Assembly (NCBI GenBank): GCA_030762935.1
Contig: CM060895.1
Coordinates: forward strand, 33,284,501 to 33,348,500
Source of the DNA: Hymenopus coronatus
Taxonomy: Eukaryota; Arthropoda; Insecta; Mantodea; Hymenopodidae
DNA: 64,000 nt
Direction: 5' to 3'
Below, piece after piece: positions 1 through 12,110 of the stretch. Within the stretch, counting starts at the first letter, position 1. The number at the start of each line of letters is the position of its first letter. Below the pieces are notes generated by a model. The model saw nothing but the letters and a program-made list of their open reading frames with translations, was not told where the DNA came from and searched no databases. Made by a program: the position numbers and the translations under genes.

Positions 1-609
1 ATTCTTTCTACACATTGCTAATCGAGATAAAAATTTGCAGAATGTTCTTATTGCTTAGTTTCTTATGAGTAGAACAGAACCAAGGGAATGCACTAGTCTA
101 AAGTGATAGTCAAATGTTTTAAAAGCTATCGTTATGTGAGTGAAATTGCAAATCGCTTTTTTGCTTGACCAGGAGTAGAACAAAAGAAAAGCGACACTTA
201 CTATCTGAGGAAAACATAAGTACTTTACAATTGAAACAATAGCAAGTAATAACTTGGAAACCTCTACAACAAAAACGTAAAGGATACGTTTCTATCTCTT
301 ACGGTTTAGCAGTTAAGCAACATTCGGCAAAATTCATCCAGAATAAAGAAGTCTTCAGAGGCTATTCTCAGAGATTTTATGTTGGATATAAATAGCTTTA
401 ATATATGGGGTTTTAATAACAATCATTAGAGCCATTTTTTTATAAAATCAAAATTTTCGAAAAATTGTCCATGTAAAGCGTAGTTGTGTTGGGGGGATTT
501 TCTTAAAAATCTTCGTGGTGTATCCTTAGAAGATACCAAATCTAAATACCAAGTTTGGTATTTAACTGTATTTTCGTTTTTGACCTATGCTGTCCTTTTT
601 TCTGAAAAT

Positions 610-643
<34 letters not shown>

Positions 644-756
644 GAGTCATGGGGTCCTAAAACATGTATTTCCGTTGGAATCTCGGTGTCGAATTTTTGG
701 GTGCAATACAATTCTTCCTCTACACATTATGTCCATAATACTGTAGAGAAAGTAGA
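1..756 (+). mobile_element. R870 copy, 5' end cut by window edge
   Basis: The copy runs from the 5'-third motif (CTAATCGAGATAAA) through the 3' palindrome region to GTAGAGAAAGTAG at about 745-756. A pure T32 run at 611-642 replaces the TTTTTTTGGATT stretch of other copies. The first 100 or so bases of the element would lie outside the window. Confidence 0.85.
611..642. repeat. poly(T) tract inside R870
   Basis: An uninterrupted run of 32 T. It sits at the position where other R870 copies have a run of 6-9 T, so it is probably local slippage and not a retroposon tail. Confidence 0.9.
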
Positions 757-884
757 AAACCTAAAATACTAAAAAATTAAATTTATGATAAGCTTAAAAC
801 TTGATATTTAACCCTCTACTGCATGGTGTTGCTATTTGGAAACAAAGATGATTAATCAAAGGTTTAAGTTATGGAATTAACATA

Positions 885-1012
885 GTCACGGACAAATTCC
901 TTTATGGAATCGAGACTCCAAAACGTATATTTCCGATGAATTCTCGGTATCGAATTTTTGGATGGAATGAAATACCTTCTCTAGCTACTATGTACATGAT
1001 AGAGAAATTAGA
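885..1012 (+). repeat. R870 3'-end fragment
   Basis: Only the last 125 bp or so of the element is present: the CACGGAC core remnant, the TTCCGATGAATTCTCGGTATCGAATTT stretch (seen in the sequence, here shortened) and a decayed palindrome, ACTATGTACATGAT, followed by AGAGAAATTAG. Confidence 0.75.
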
Positions 1013-1568
1013 AAAAATCAATAAAAATAAAGCGTTGTGCGATATAGTACATATCGCGAATAACTATTTTAATCTTTTGGGTATATCATTTGACGAGCAG
1101 GTACAACACAGTAGGCGAGGTTGGAAAACTGCGAGTTAGGCTCTAGGGAAGTGGCTGTGATTAACGATACTGTGATGATTGGCAGAGGAAGGCCACAAAC
1201 CGCAGTCCTAACAGGCGGACAGTTCACTGAGTGATGCTCCATCCGCTACTAGGTGAGAGAAAATGCTCGTGTTGTATGAGAGTTAATGACAAAACATAGA
1301 TCCCCTTGTCTCTGTGTTTGCATTTGTAAACTGTTCTGCTGTCTCGCGCAAACAACAAAGTGGGCAATGCTTCCGACACTGCTTTGTTTCACATAAAGGT
1401 TTCAAAAAGTATTTCAAATACGATTTTTACCCTCTCCATTAGGTGGAGTAAGTAGCAAAAGTATTATATTTCACACAAAAAGTGGATGTCAAAGTTTTAC
1501 CTTTATATATGTTTTGAGGCCTCGATGCAAAAATAAATAAATAGCATTTTTACAAAAATGACCAGGTG
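1013..1568. other. Single-copy AT-rich gap
   Basis: Nothing recognisable. The only ORF enters from the preceding repeat (67 codons) and has no domain I know. No tRNA-like box, terminal repeat or splice-supported exon is visible. Confidence 0.5.
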
Positions 1569-1643
1569 TTTGTGCTGTGCCTATGAACTGATTAACTACA
1601 ACTTTGTATTTAATTTTGGCATCTTCCAAGGATGCGATATAAA
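1569..1643 (-). repeat. R870 internal fragment, SINE target
   Basis: A short antisense piece around the conserved TATTTAA...GGCATCTTCCAAGGATGCGA segment. The SINE that follows duplicated part of it (GATGCGATATAAA, 1631-1643). Confidence 0.6.
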
Positions 1644-1961
1644 TAACTCCATGTTACGACAGCCATGGCCTACCATCCGGTCCCTGCGTCTCCCATCTCG
1701 ATCCACGACACACATCATGGATAGGGTGCAGTATTGACATGGTGAGCGCCTCGAACCCTCCTGGCCGGTTAATGCGGTCCTGGAGCCGCTACTTCTCCAT
1801 CAAGTAGCTCCTCAATTGGCCCCCCATTGACCTCACAAGGCTGAGTGCACGCCGGTTCAGGTCTCCCAGTGGGGAAAAAATCCCCACGCCGGTACTGGGA
1901 ATTGCACCCAAGTCTCCCGCTTGGCAAGCAGCAACGCTACCACCGCGCTAAGTAGACAACC
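1644..1961 (-). mobile_element. SINE-A (tRNA-derived), minus strand
   Basis: Read on the minus strand, this begins with a tRNA-like head containing GCGCGGTGGTAGCG (A-box side) and a decayed B box. A conserved body follows (AGCTACTTGATGGAGAAGTAG) and the 3' end is CCATGGC...GGAGTTA without poly(A). It is flanked by a near-perfect 13-bp duplication, GATGCGATATAAA at 1631-1643 and GATGCGATTTAAA at 1962-1974. Two more copies lie at 15280 and 62379. Confidence 0.85.
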
Positions 1962-1980
1962 GATGCGATTTAAAGCTTTT

Positions 1981-2812
1981 AAAAAATCGGATGTGTGTCA
2001 TTCACGTGACTTTCTCTAGCTGAAAAAACTTTTCCTACAAAAGATTATTCTTCTATTTAGTTCATGCTAATCGAGATAAACATTAACTGAAATGGCTTTA
2101 TTACTTAGCTCCTTGTAAGTAAAAGGCACGTTAAGCCAGAACGATCATAGAGTCCTTTAAAAGCCGATGGCTATGTGGAACAAATGAAATTCCGTTCTCT
2201 TTGCTTGCCAGGAATAAGTAAACTTAAGACAGACGAAAGATAGATGACAAATTTTTCTCAAATGGTAGAAGTAACTTAAAAATGAAACCAATAACACGGA
2301 ATATCTCGGAAACGGTCAACCCAACATGTATAAAATTTTGTCTATTTCTCACGGTTTGCCAGTTACACAAATTAAGAAAAAAATAATTCAGAATTAAAAG
2401 GTCTTCAGAGACTAATCCCAGAAAATTCAAGATATATATTTCATATGTCAAGTAAATTTTTTTAATGTACGACATTTTAATCAAAATCGTTAGAGACATC
2501 ATTGAGAAAATTAAAATATTCAAAAATGTTTCCATGTAGAGATTAGTTTGGTAGGATGGGGATTATCTCAAAATCTTTGTGTCGAATTCTTGAAGGATGT
2601 TAAAATTAAAATGAAATGCCAATTTTACTGGCCTTTCGTTTTTGAGTTATTCTGTTCACAATTACACATACAGACCTTTCTCTAAGAATTCTTTTTTCCG
2701 TTCAGGGGGCCCTAAAACGCGTATTTCCTGTGAAATCTCAGTATAAAATTTTGGGTAGAATACAATACCTTCTCTACTAATTATATGCATATTACAGTAG
2801 AGAAAGTAAAAA
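1981..2812 (+). mobile_element. R870 copy, near full length
   Basis: It starts AAAAAATCGGATGTG and ends GTAGAGAAAGTAAAAATC, so both family ends are present. The 3' palindrome is decayed (TTATATGCATATTA) but still folds. The 5' end directly follows the SINE-A target duplication. Confidence 0.85.
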
Positions 2813-2852
2813 TCTTGCACGCCAAATCACCTTTACAAAGTACATTTTCAAA

Positions 2853-3020
2853 CATTTTGAACATCTCAAAAATAGTTTATGATTTTGATTAATTTTGATA
2901 TTTAAAACATTTTTCATGCCAAATAAAACACATATTTTCCGGATATAATCTCTCAAGTACTCATTATTCTGATTTTTTTTAAAAGTAGTAAACCGTAATA
3001 GATAAAGTCTAAATCAACAT
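2853..3020 (-). repeat. R870 internal fragment
   Basis: Antisense middle segment, degenerate, ending at the TAAACCGTAATAGATAAA stretch (AAACCGTAAGAGATAGAC in better copies). It is probably the remnant of an older copy interrupted by its neighbours. Confidence 0.6.
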
Positions 3021-3675
3021 AAAAAATCTTATGTGCACCACTCACATGACTTTCTCTACAAACTATTCTTCCAAAATATTATTTATTTATCCACATCTTA
3101 GTGGTTGAAATAAACATGACCAGAAATTATTGCATTAGTTACTTGTAAGTAAAAGGGAAACAAGGCAATACACTAGGCCCAAGCGATAGTCGAATCTTTT
3201 AAAAAGCTCATCCCGTTGTGAAACATATATGATATTCGGCTCGCTTTGCATGGCTAGAAGTAAAACAAAAGACAAATGAGACGCAACGTGACTTCCCTTT
3301 TGAAAAAAATTTAAATAGGTTATAATTGAAACAAATAAAAAGGAAGATCTCGGTAACATTTAACTCAACAAAAACATGTGTTGTGTATTTTAACGAGATT
3401 TACATTTTAATGTGCGGTAAATATTTGTCTAACTCTTTCAGTTTACCAAGTTATACAAAATGTATCCAGATTAAAGAGGTCTTCATAGGCTATTCCCACA
3501 AAATTTAAGATACAATATTAAATGCATAGTATTTTAATCAAACTCATTAGAGCCATTTTTTAGGAAATCAATATTTTCAAATAATTTTCCACTTTTACAG
3601 TAGTTGTGCCGTATCCTTGGAAGATAATGTATCTAAACACCAAGTTTGGTTTATAACTGACTTTTCGTTTTTGAG
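3021..3675 (+). mobile_element. R870 copy lacking its 3' end
   Basis: It begins AAAAAATCTTATGTGCACC and proceeds collinearly to the CTTTTCGTTTTTGAG segment at 3661-3675. There it joins an oppositely oriented copy, so about 180 bp, including the CA core and palindrome, is missing. Confidence 0.8.
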
Positions 3676-4166
3676 GTATCTTCTAAAGATGCGACACGAA
3701 AATTTCCTCACCCCCCAACTACTCTTACAGAGAACATGTTTCCAACAATGTTGATTTTCTCAAAAACGGCTGTAACTATTTTGATTAAAATGCCGTATAT
3801 TAAAGATATTTACATCACAAATAAAAGGTATATTTTGAATTTTCTAGGAATAGCCTCTGAGGAGCCTTTTATTCTGGTCGAGGTTTGCAGACGTTTGCTT
3901 AATGATTAAACCGTAAGAGATAAAAGCTTTCTACACAAAAATGTAGATCTCGTTAAAACAAATAATTTTTGTCATATACATGTTTCTTGTAGAATGGAGA
4001 TATTCGATGATATATGTTTTCGAGATATTCATTGTTATTCGTTTAAATTTTAAACTATTTTACTTTTCTCAACAAGACAATGTAAAGCGAATAGAACCTC
4101 AATGGTTTCAGATAACGACCAGCTTTTAACACATTTGTCTTCCGCCTTGTTCTAATGTATTCGCTT
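3676..4166 (-). mobile_element. Older R870 copy, first part
   Basis: The antisense copy starts abruptly in GTATCTTCTAAAGATGCGACACGAA and runs to TGTATTCGCTTATT. The sequence resumes after the next copy, at 5047 (TTTTCTTCTATTTACAAGG). The 4167-5046 copy is therefore inserted into this one. Confidence 0.75.
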
Positions 4167-5046
4167 ATTACTTTCTCTATACGCACTATGTACATAGTGT
4201 ATAGAGAAGGTTTTGCACTCCAGCAAAAAATTCGATACCGAGATTTCACCGGAAATATATGTTTTAGGGTGGTCCCCTGTATCCAAAAAAAGTATTTTCA
4301 GAAAAAGATCCGTGTGTGTGTGCGTGGTGTCCGTGTGCCTGTGAACACGATAACTCAAAAACGAAAAGTCGGTAAAATACCAAACTTGGTATTTAAGTTG
4401 AGTATCTTCCAGGGATGCGACACGAAGATTTTGAGAAAAATATCCCCACCCCAAACTACCCTTTACATGGAACTTTTTTCGAAAATGTTAATTTTATAAA
4501 AAATGGCTCTAACGATTTTGACTAAAATATCGTATTAAAGATATTTATTTGACAAACAAAATGTATATTATTTTGAATTTTCTGGGAATAGCCTCGAAGA
4601 CTACTTTATTCTGAGTGAATTTTACGAAATTTTATATAACTGCTAAACCGTAAGTGATAGAAAAACTTGCCAGACAGAAAATGTAGAGCACATTAAAACA
4701 CACAATTTATGTTCTATACATTTTTTCGTGGAGTTGATCGTTTTTTAGATATTCCTTGTTTTTGATTTCAGGTTCCAAAAACTTAACTTTTCTCATACAG
4801 GATTTTGTGAACTCGTGTCCATACAAAGGAACTTCAGTCACATAGCAACCAATTTTTGACTATCACTTTAACCTATGCTACTCCCTTATTTCCCTCCTAC
4901 TTACAAGGAAGCAAGTAATAAGACTATTTCTGCTAATTTTTTGTCGATTAGCATGAAGTAAATAGAAGCATAAGCTTTTTAAAACTAAAACTAATTTGTT
5001 GCAGAGATGTAGAGAAAGTCATGTGAATGGAACACATCAGATTTGT
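4167..5046 (-). mobile_element. R870 copy, full length, nested
   Basis: The palindrome ACTATGTACATAGT lies at about 4187-4200, near the minus-strand 3' end, and AACACATCAGATTTG closes the 5' end at 5046. Both halves of an older copy flank it at a T-rich site, with no clear target duplication. Confidence 0.85.
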
Positions 5047-5165
5047 TTTCTTCTATTTACAAGGAAACAACTACTAAGATCAACCCTGCTAATGTTTATC
5101 TGAATAATTTTTTGTAAAAATAATTTTTTGCAGAATAGGAAAAGAAAGCCATGTGGATATAGCAC
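5047..5165 (-). repeat. Older R870 copy, second part
   Basis: This continues the 3676-4166 copy. CTTCTATTTACAAGGAAACAA follows directly on from CTTATT in the family order, then AGAATAGGAAAAGAAAGCCATGTGG marks the 5' end region. Confidence 0.7.
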
Positions 5166-5174
5166 TTTCTATAT

Positions 5175-5275
5175 ATAGGCCTAAAGTATGCATTTTCGGT
5201 CAAAAAGAGATCGAATTTTTGGGTGGAATGTAATATGTATTTCCTGTGGGTACTATGTTACACGTAGAGACAACA
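5175..5275 (+). repeat. R870 3'-end fragment
   Basis: Contains GATCGAATTTTTGGGTGGAATG followed by GTACTATGTTACACGTAGAGACAA (shown here in two parts), the terminal 90 bp or so of the family in decayed form. Confidence 0.6.
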
Positions 5276-5607
5276 AAACCTCTGGTGTTATCTAAAACAC
5301 GCGTGTTGATACAAAAAGTTCCACTGAACTTGAAGAGCAAGTCAAAAGTTCACTCTACTGTGTCGAAAAAGGGCTGAAAGTGTCCCTTTCACTTGCACAA
5401 AATATGTTCTTTGATGTCAGATCCCCACTGCTGCTGTGTTAGCTCATGCACGAATATATCTACAGAAAGAGTGAAGATAATTTGCATTAGAAAGAATGCT
5501 TGTTTCGGCAGAAAATGCTCTCGTACGTGTGATCCATGTCATGAGCACTCAGTCGACAGACTGACATTCAGCATATGAGCCTTGCGAATATGGAAACATT
5601 TTGGATG
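5276..5607. other. Single-copy gap
   Basis: No recognised element. A 61-codon Cys-rich ORF (5393-5578) has no signal peptide or known domain. I regard it as chance. Confidence 0.45.
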
Positions 5608-6180
5608 ATTTTTACTTTCTCTATACGTACTATGACCGTAGTGTATAGAGGAAGTATTGTATTCCACCCAAAAATTCGATACCGAGATTTCACCGGAAAT
5701 ACATGTTTTAGGCCCCCCTGAATCCAAAATAAGCATTTTCAGAAAAAGGTCCGTGTGTATGTGTGTGAATGTGTGTGTGTATGTCTGTGGACAGCATAGC
5801 TCAAAAACGAAAAGACCGTTAAATACTAAACTTGGTATTTACGTTTGGTATGTTCGAAGGATGCGACACGAAGATTTTCAAGAAAATCCCCCCACACCCA
5901 ACTACACTTTACATGGAAACATTTTCGAAAATTTTGATTTTCCAAAAAATGCCTCTAACGATTTTAATTAATATTCCCTACATTAAATATATTTACATAC
6001 TAAATAAAATGTTTGTCTTGAATTTTCTGGAAGTACCCTTTGAAGAGCTCTTTATTCTGGATGAATTTTGCTAAATTTTCATTAACTCATATACGGTAAG
6101 AGATAGACAAAAACTTACAATATAGAAAATGTTGATCTGATCAAAATACACAATTTATGTCCAGTACATTTTTGTTGTGG
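5608..6180 (-). mobile_element. R870 copy, 3' two thirds only
   Basis: Starts TTTTTACTTTCTCTATACG with palindrome CTATGACCGTAG and a short TG/CA core at 5750-5800. It stops at about 6180 after the ACAATTTATGTCCAGTACAT segment, so about 300 bp of the 5' part is missing. Confidence 0.8.
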
Positions 6181-6209
6181 ATGTATGAATGTAAGACATT
6201 GTAGACTAT

Positions 6210-6690
6210 TTATTTTGTTGCTCTTATCTCCTCCCCCTCTTCTCTATTGGCAGCCTCCTCAGATCTCAGCTGTCTTGCCTTAAGTATACATTTACCTAGC
6301 CCATCCACGTCTTCCGTGCCTGCCAGTAGCGTCCAACATGTTTGTAGCTCTATATTCGCGGTGGTAAAGGTTCGCGGTAAATATTTTTGCCGCCATTCCT
6401 CCGTAGCCCTACATCTTGCCAAGATGTTTGTTCACGACTCTTCCTCCTCGCAAATGGGACAAATACTCATACCATTCTAGTCAGCAATTTTTATGCTCCG
6501 CCATTCTCCTAGTCTAATCCACGGGAGCCCCTCTCTAATGAGTTTGGTACCTGTTTTGATGTATTGCTCTTTACCCCACTACGATTTTAGCCCAGACTGT
6601 ACTTCTAATGAAGCCTTCTCCGTGCAGTGCGCAATTATTTGGTGTCTGGTATATCACCAATGGCGACTTGCAGAGTCGTAAGTACTTTAA
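6210..6690 (-). pseudogene. Non-LTR retrotransposon ORF2 C-terminus, relic
   Basis: On the minus strand the reading LGEWRSIKIADWNG is followed by MSICPICEEEES, an in-frame stop (TGA at 6432-6434) and TNILARC. This is the CxxC...H/N-x3-4-C knuckle pattern found at the C-terminus of many insect LINE proteins (CPIC encoded at 6450-6461). About 70 codons follow, to a stop at 6210. No RT core or poly(A) is visible. What I see is the motif order and the stop. The LINE assignment is from family knowledge and is moderate. Confidence 0.45.
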
Positions 6691-7471
6691 GTTCCGCGCT
6701 TCATAGTTTAGCCAATTATTAGATAAATTAGAGTTAATTACTTGTTTTTATCGCACAAGCTGTGTGTAGGACAGAAGTTGGTTGATTTGTTCCATGCACC
6801 ATGGACTTAAACATTTGTAACTTTGATTTAATTTTGAAGATTAAAGGATCATTTCTGGCATTCGATTTAGAACTGTTGTATAGATTCGTCAGACAAGGGA
6901 CAGTTCTGTTCAAACTTTCAACATAACAGACGCTACCAAAGATATCCTACAGGTCCCACATCGCTGGCAACGGGTTGTAAACAATGCTGGTGACTAGATA
7001 TTTTGAAGGACAATAGAACTAGGTAACATGTATCTCTTTTGTATCAGTTGTAAGTAAATAGTTGCCACTATTACAGTTCAAACACTCGTATAATGAGGAA
7101 GCATAGAACACAATTGACTCACCAAACTGTGCAGTGATCGCTAACACAAGCTAATGCAAGAGTATACTTTGGCTTTGTTACCTCACTACAAACAAAACAT
7201 AAATGTGTTATTTGAAAATCTTATTAATCCTTCCTTTAGATAACAGTAAACGTAATTCAATCAGTTCACCCTGAAGACGAGGAAGATGCACTTCTTCGGA
7301 ACGTTGGTGTCAAGCCAAGTTTTTACCTGGCTAGAAGCCCGAGAAGATTTTGAATTAACACGTCGCCAGGAAAGCTTCAGTTCTTATTTTAACAGTAAAC
7401 GTGTTCAGGTGAAACCCTTACATTGCTACTGGATCGGAGAATTTGAATAAATGTGGAACAAATACTAATTG
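6691..7471. other. Single-copy gap with possible retroelement 3' remnant
   Basis: Mostly unrecognised. At 7268-7310 the sequence CACCCTGAAGACGAGGAAG...CTTCTTCGGAACGTTGG resembles the short conserved motif near the 3' ends of several arthropod LINE and Penelope-type elements. The match is too short to name a family. Confidence 0.3.
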
Positions 7472-8330
<859 letters not shown>

Positions 8331-8332
8331 GT

Positions 8333-9181
8333 AAAAATCTGATGTGTTCCATTCATATGACTTTCTCTACCTCTCAGCAACAAATTATTGTTAAAAAGCT
8401 TATGCTTCTATTTACTTCATGCTAATCTAGAAAAAAAATTGCAGAAATAGTCTTATTACTTGCTTCCTTGTAAGTATAAGCGAAATAAGGGAGTGCCATA
8501 GGTTAAAATCATAGTCAAAAGCTGGTTGCTGCGAGACTGAAGTTCCTTTCTTTGTAAGGACACGAGTTGACAAATTCCTGTATGAGAAGAGTATAAGTTT
8601 TTCAAAGCTGAAACCAGTAACAAGGAATATCTAAAAGACTATCAACTCCACGAAAAAAATATATATAACATAAATTGTGTGCTTTAATGTGCTCTACATT
8701 TTGTGTGTGGTAAGTTTATGTCTATCTCTTACGGTTTACCACTTGTATAAAATTCCGTAAAATTCATCCAGAATAAAGTAGTCTTCAGAGGCTATTCCCA
8801 GAAAATTCAAGATATATATATATATATATGTCTTTCATATACGATATTTTAATCAAAATCGTTAGAGCCTTTTTTGAGGAAATAAAAATTTTTGAGAAAA
8901 GTTCCATGTAAAGAGTAGTTGGGGTGGGGGGATTTTCTTGAAAATCTTCGTGTCGCATTCTTGGAAGATACCAAACTTAAATACCAAGTTTGTTATTTAA
9001 CGGTCTTTTTGTTTCTTAGCAATGCTGTCCGCGCAGACACACACACGGACCGTTTTCCAGAATTTTTTTTCAGGGGGACCCAAAGCATGTATTTCCAGTG
9101 AAATCTCGGTATCGAATTTTTGGGTGCATTACAATACCTTCTCTATGCACTGTGTACATAGTACGTATAGAGAAATTAAAA
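8333..9181 (+). mobile_element. R870 copy, full length
   Basis: Both ends are intact: AAAAATCTGATGTGTTCC at 8333 and ACTGTGTACATAGTACGTATAGAG before 9181 (given as two overlapping pieces of the palindrome zone). An (AT)n expansion lies at 8812-8829, at the CAAGATATA position. Confidence 0.9.
8812..8829. repeat. (TA)9 microsatellite in R870
   Basis: It grows from the conserved CAAGATATACA segment of R870. The same site has expanded much further in the copy at 59420-59473. Confidence 0.85.
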
Positions 9182-9625
9182 AAACACCAATTTCTATTAA
9201 ATTCACTTTATTGGTCACTAGAGCACTACACGTACTACTTTTATTACACAAGTAACAGAGTCACTGCGTTCACGTCACTTTCTCAGCATTATTCACTCAC
9301 CAGATTGACTTTTAACTCACTTCACTTCTATAGTCGGCCCTTTATATAGTTCACAGTGAACTCCAAAAGTTAAAGTAATAGAGTTTATGGAATATTACGT
9401 TTGGTCATTAGAAAGAGATTACCCTGGAAGAAAAATGTTCTGTGCCTATGGAGAAAGAGTGTCCGAGATGTCTTGTAAGGAAACACACAAGGTCCTTGTT
9501 AATCCGGCTGTTGTGTCTGTTTGCTCTAATGTTAGGCCGGCCAGGCAGCGGTCCATTCCGCAGTCGCTCATGCTCACGTTATGTAAATGTTTATCTAGAT
9601 TAACCACAGTGATAGAAGAACACAT
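9182..9625. other. Single-copy gap
   Basis: Unrecognised. A 92-codon ORF (9387-9665) runs into the next repeat and has no known motif. GC is slightly higher around 9500-9580. Confidence 0.45.
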
Positions 9626-10496
9626 TTTTTACTTTCTCTATACGTACCATGTACATAGAGTATAGAGAAAGTATTGCACTCCATCAAAAAATTCGACACC
9701 GAGATTTCACCGGAAATATATGTTTTAGGGTCCCCTGTTAAAGAAAAAGATATTTTCAGAAAAAGGTCCGTGTGTGTGTCCGTGTGTCTGTGAACACGAT
9801 AACTCGAAAACAAAAAGTTGGTAACATACCAAACTTCGTATTTAGATTTAGTATCTCCCAGGGATGCGACACGAAGATTTTGAGAAAAATCCCCCCACCC
9901 CAAACTACCTTTTACGTAGAACTTTTTTCGAAAATTTTTATTTTCCAAAAAATGGCTCTAACGATTTTGATTAAAAGATCGTATATTAAAGATCTTTACC
10001 TGACAAATAAAATGTATATTTTGAATTTTCTGGGAATAACCTCTGAAGACTACTTTATTCTGGGCCAATTTTACGGAATTGTGCACAGCTGCTAAACCGT
10101 AAGAGATAGACATAAACTTACCACACAAAAAATGTAGAGCACGTTAAAACACACAATTTATGTCATATATATTTTTTCGTGGAGTTGATCGTTTTTGAAA
10201 TATTCCTTTTTCTTGGTATCAGCTTTGAAAAACTAATAGCTTTTCTCATACAGGAATTTGTCAACTCCTGTCCATACAAACAAAGGAACATCAGTTACAT
10301 GGCAACCAGCTTTTGGCTTTCCCTTTAACCCATGTTACTCCCTTATTTCGCTTCTACTTATAATAAAGCAAGAAATAAGACTATTTCTGCTAATTTTTCT
10401 CGATTAGCATGAAATAAATAAAAGATAAGCTTATTAACAATAATTTGTTACAGAGATATAGAGAAAGTCATGTGAATGGAACACATCAGATTTTTT
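9626..10496 (-). mobile_element. R870 reference copy, full length (871 bp)
   Basis: Order in the element's own 5' to 3' direction (minus strand): AAATCTGATGTGTTCC terminus; ACTTTCTCTAT subterminal motif; the CATGCTAATCGAGAAAAATT block; the TACGGTTTAGCAG block; the GTAGTTTGGGGTGGGGGGAT block; a 9-bp-arm hairpin in the TACCAA/TTGGTA region (decayed here); a CACACGGACACACAC core; the GAAATCTCGGTGTCGAATTT block; palindrome arms around CATGTACATAG; and GTAGAGAAAGT-type end before AAAAA. No ORF spans the unit. Flanks are T/A-rich with no duplication. It resembles a HINE-type non-autonomous rolling-circle element (inference). Confidence 0.85.
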
Positions 10497-11243
10497 AAAG
10501 AATAACATTGTGAAGAATAGGCTGAGGATGTTATATGAACGTAAAATCGGATTTTTTTCCACTTACTTCAGAAAAAAAAAAAGTCTCGCGCACAGTAATG
10601 TAAATCCAGTTGTAGAAGCTGTAAAAACACAGGTCGTACAAAAACGACGAAAAATGGTTCACACAAAGGATGGGGAGTATTTGCAGCAAAATATCGATAT
10701 ATTTACAGATTTTTGTAAATTATGATATATATTTCCTTTGTGAAATTAAAAGTATTAAATAAACACGTGGTATTGATAAATTGTGTAGACTTTTGAAACG
10801 ATATAGTTTGGTAACTTTAAATTTCCAAAAATTGTTTCATGAAGTGCAAGGTAAAAACGAAGCATTTATCACACACTTTTCTTTATTTCTTTTCTTCTTT
10901 TGAAGACTACACCATACTGCAGCAGAATTTCATAACAAATGATGAATGGCTTTCATGTACCTGTTTTGCATATTTTACTTCACTAGCGGAACTATAGCGG
11001 AGGCCGTAAGGGTCCACATACTTCCGAATCCATTGTTACCTACTCCACCTTCGAAACCAAGAAGGTTTTCGTTTCCAGCATCACTATAAATATTTTCTTT
11101 GGAAAATACATTCGGCACGAATCCCAAAAGTTTGTAAACCTATTTAATAAACTAAAGATGGGACAAGGCACTCTCTAACATTTGCAATTTACTCCTAGAA
11201 TTCCTAACGAAGAAAATAAGGGAAACGACCTCGGTCAGCGGTG
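10497..11243. other. Single-copy AT-rich gap
   Basis: Contains a 71-codon Lys/Arg-rich ORF (10510-10725) with no motif I recognise. No terminal repeats or RNA-like structure noted. Confidence 0.45.
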
Positions 11244-11259
11244 TTATCTCTCCGGGAAA

Positions 11260-11543
11260 GTTGCCCTCCGTGGTATAATGGTTACCATGCTAACTTCATA
11301 TACCCAAGGTCGCGGGTTCAAATACGGCGCAGGACGATGGATTTTTTCGGACGTAAAATCCTTAGCATGGCTTCCTTCGGAAGGGAAGTAAATCCGTTGG
11401 TCCTGTGTTGTAGATTTACGACACGTAAAAGAACCTCAGGCTGATAGAGAGGCCTCTGAGCAAACTTAAGCGATCTTTCCCTCCCAATATAGAATGGGAC
11501 GCTGAGAACCAAAGTAGTTAAAGAGCGTACATAAATAACGGAT
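11260..11543 (+). mobile_element. SINE-B (tRNA-derived), 284 bp
   Basis: The head has an A box (TGGTATAATGGTTACC) and a B box (GGTTCAAATAC). The body contains ATCCTTAGCATGGCTTCCTT and TGATAGAGAGGCCTCTGAGC, and the 3' end is GAGCGTACATAAATAA. A 16-bp imperfect target duplication flanks it (TTATCTCTCCGGGAAA at 11244-11259, TTATATCTCCGAGAAA at 11544-11559). The head can be drawn as a tRNA with a CCTCCG acceptor strand. It is a repeat and not a functional tRNA. Confidence 0.9.
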
Positions 11544-11559
11544 TTATATCTCCGAGAAA

Positions 11560-11879
11560 CAAGTGAACCTAGTAGCCAGCAAGAGAAATTGGGATATCTC
11601 GTAGTTCTATACAAAGAGCGTATAGCTCTTCCATTATAAAACGTAGCTCATATTGAGCATGCAGTGAAGTGAAATGCATTCCATGGACCACACTACTTGT
11701 GTATAAAATTCGAAAATTTTCATTTCTTAAATAAAAGTGTTATGTCAACTAGTTGGGCGCCACTCTCTATGTGAACACACTTCTTCTCAGGAATTGAGCT
11801 CTGAGCTTCCTAAGTTTCTCGGAATATGATTACCTTCCCAACTCTGGTAATAACTGCATAAGGTTAATAAGGGTTACTA
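11560..11879. other. Single-copy gap
   Basis: Nothing recognised between the SINE-B duplication and the transposase relic. Confidence 0.4.
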
Positions 11880-12110
11880 TTAAAATCGAAGACTGCATTG
11901 TTTAGAACTGCCTTCTTCAAATGTTCTCGTTAATCGGAGAATGGTGTCCCTTGATGGCGCCCAAGGCGTGTGGAATATTGCCCTAAATATTATCTGTATT
12001 GCTGCGACATGTTTCAATTCTGCATAAAGGAGAGCATGATTCTGAACAGAACGTCCATGGATGCGAGACGCTAACTGCAAAACAAGGGACTGGCAATATT
12101 GCAGCATTAC
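11880..12110 (-). pseudogene. Transposase N-terminal helix-turn-helix relic (DUF4817-like)
   Basis: The minus-strand reading includes IIFRAIFHTPWAPSRDTILR followed by LTRTFEEGSS and a stop at 11880. This matches the pattern F-x3-F...P-S-x2-T-I-L-R-x3-F-x3-G-S that I associate with the DUF4817 helix-turn-helix at the N-terminus of insect mariner-like transposases. There is no catalytic domain downstream. Upstream residues are hydrophobic and probably not coding. The call rests on motif memory only. Confidence 0.4.

Noticed and set aside
5393..5578. 61-codon Cys-rich ORF
   Set aside because: Ten or so Cys but no signal peptide, known spacing pattern, promoter or splice evidence. It lies in decayed single-copy DNA.
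7268..7310. Penelope/LINE 3' motif around CTTCTTCGGAACGTTGG
   Set aside because: Too short to assign; kept only as a note in the gap entry.
11262..11335. tRNA-like cloverleafs in SINE heads as tRNA genes
   Set aside because: They are followed by conserved SINE bodies and target duplications and occur repeatedly. None has a clean anticodon arm with an intact 3' acceptor end and terminator.
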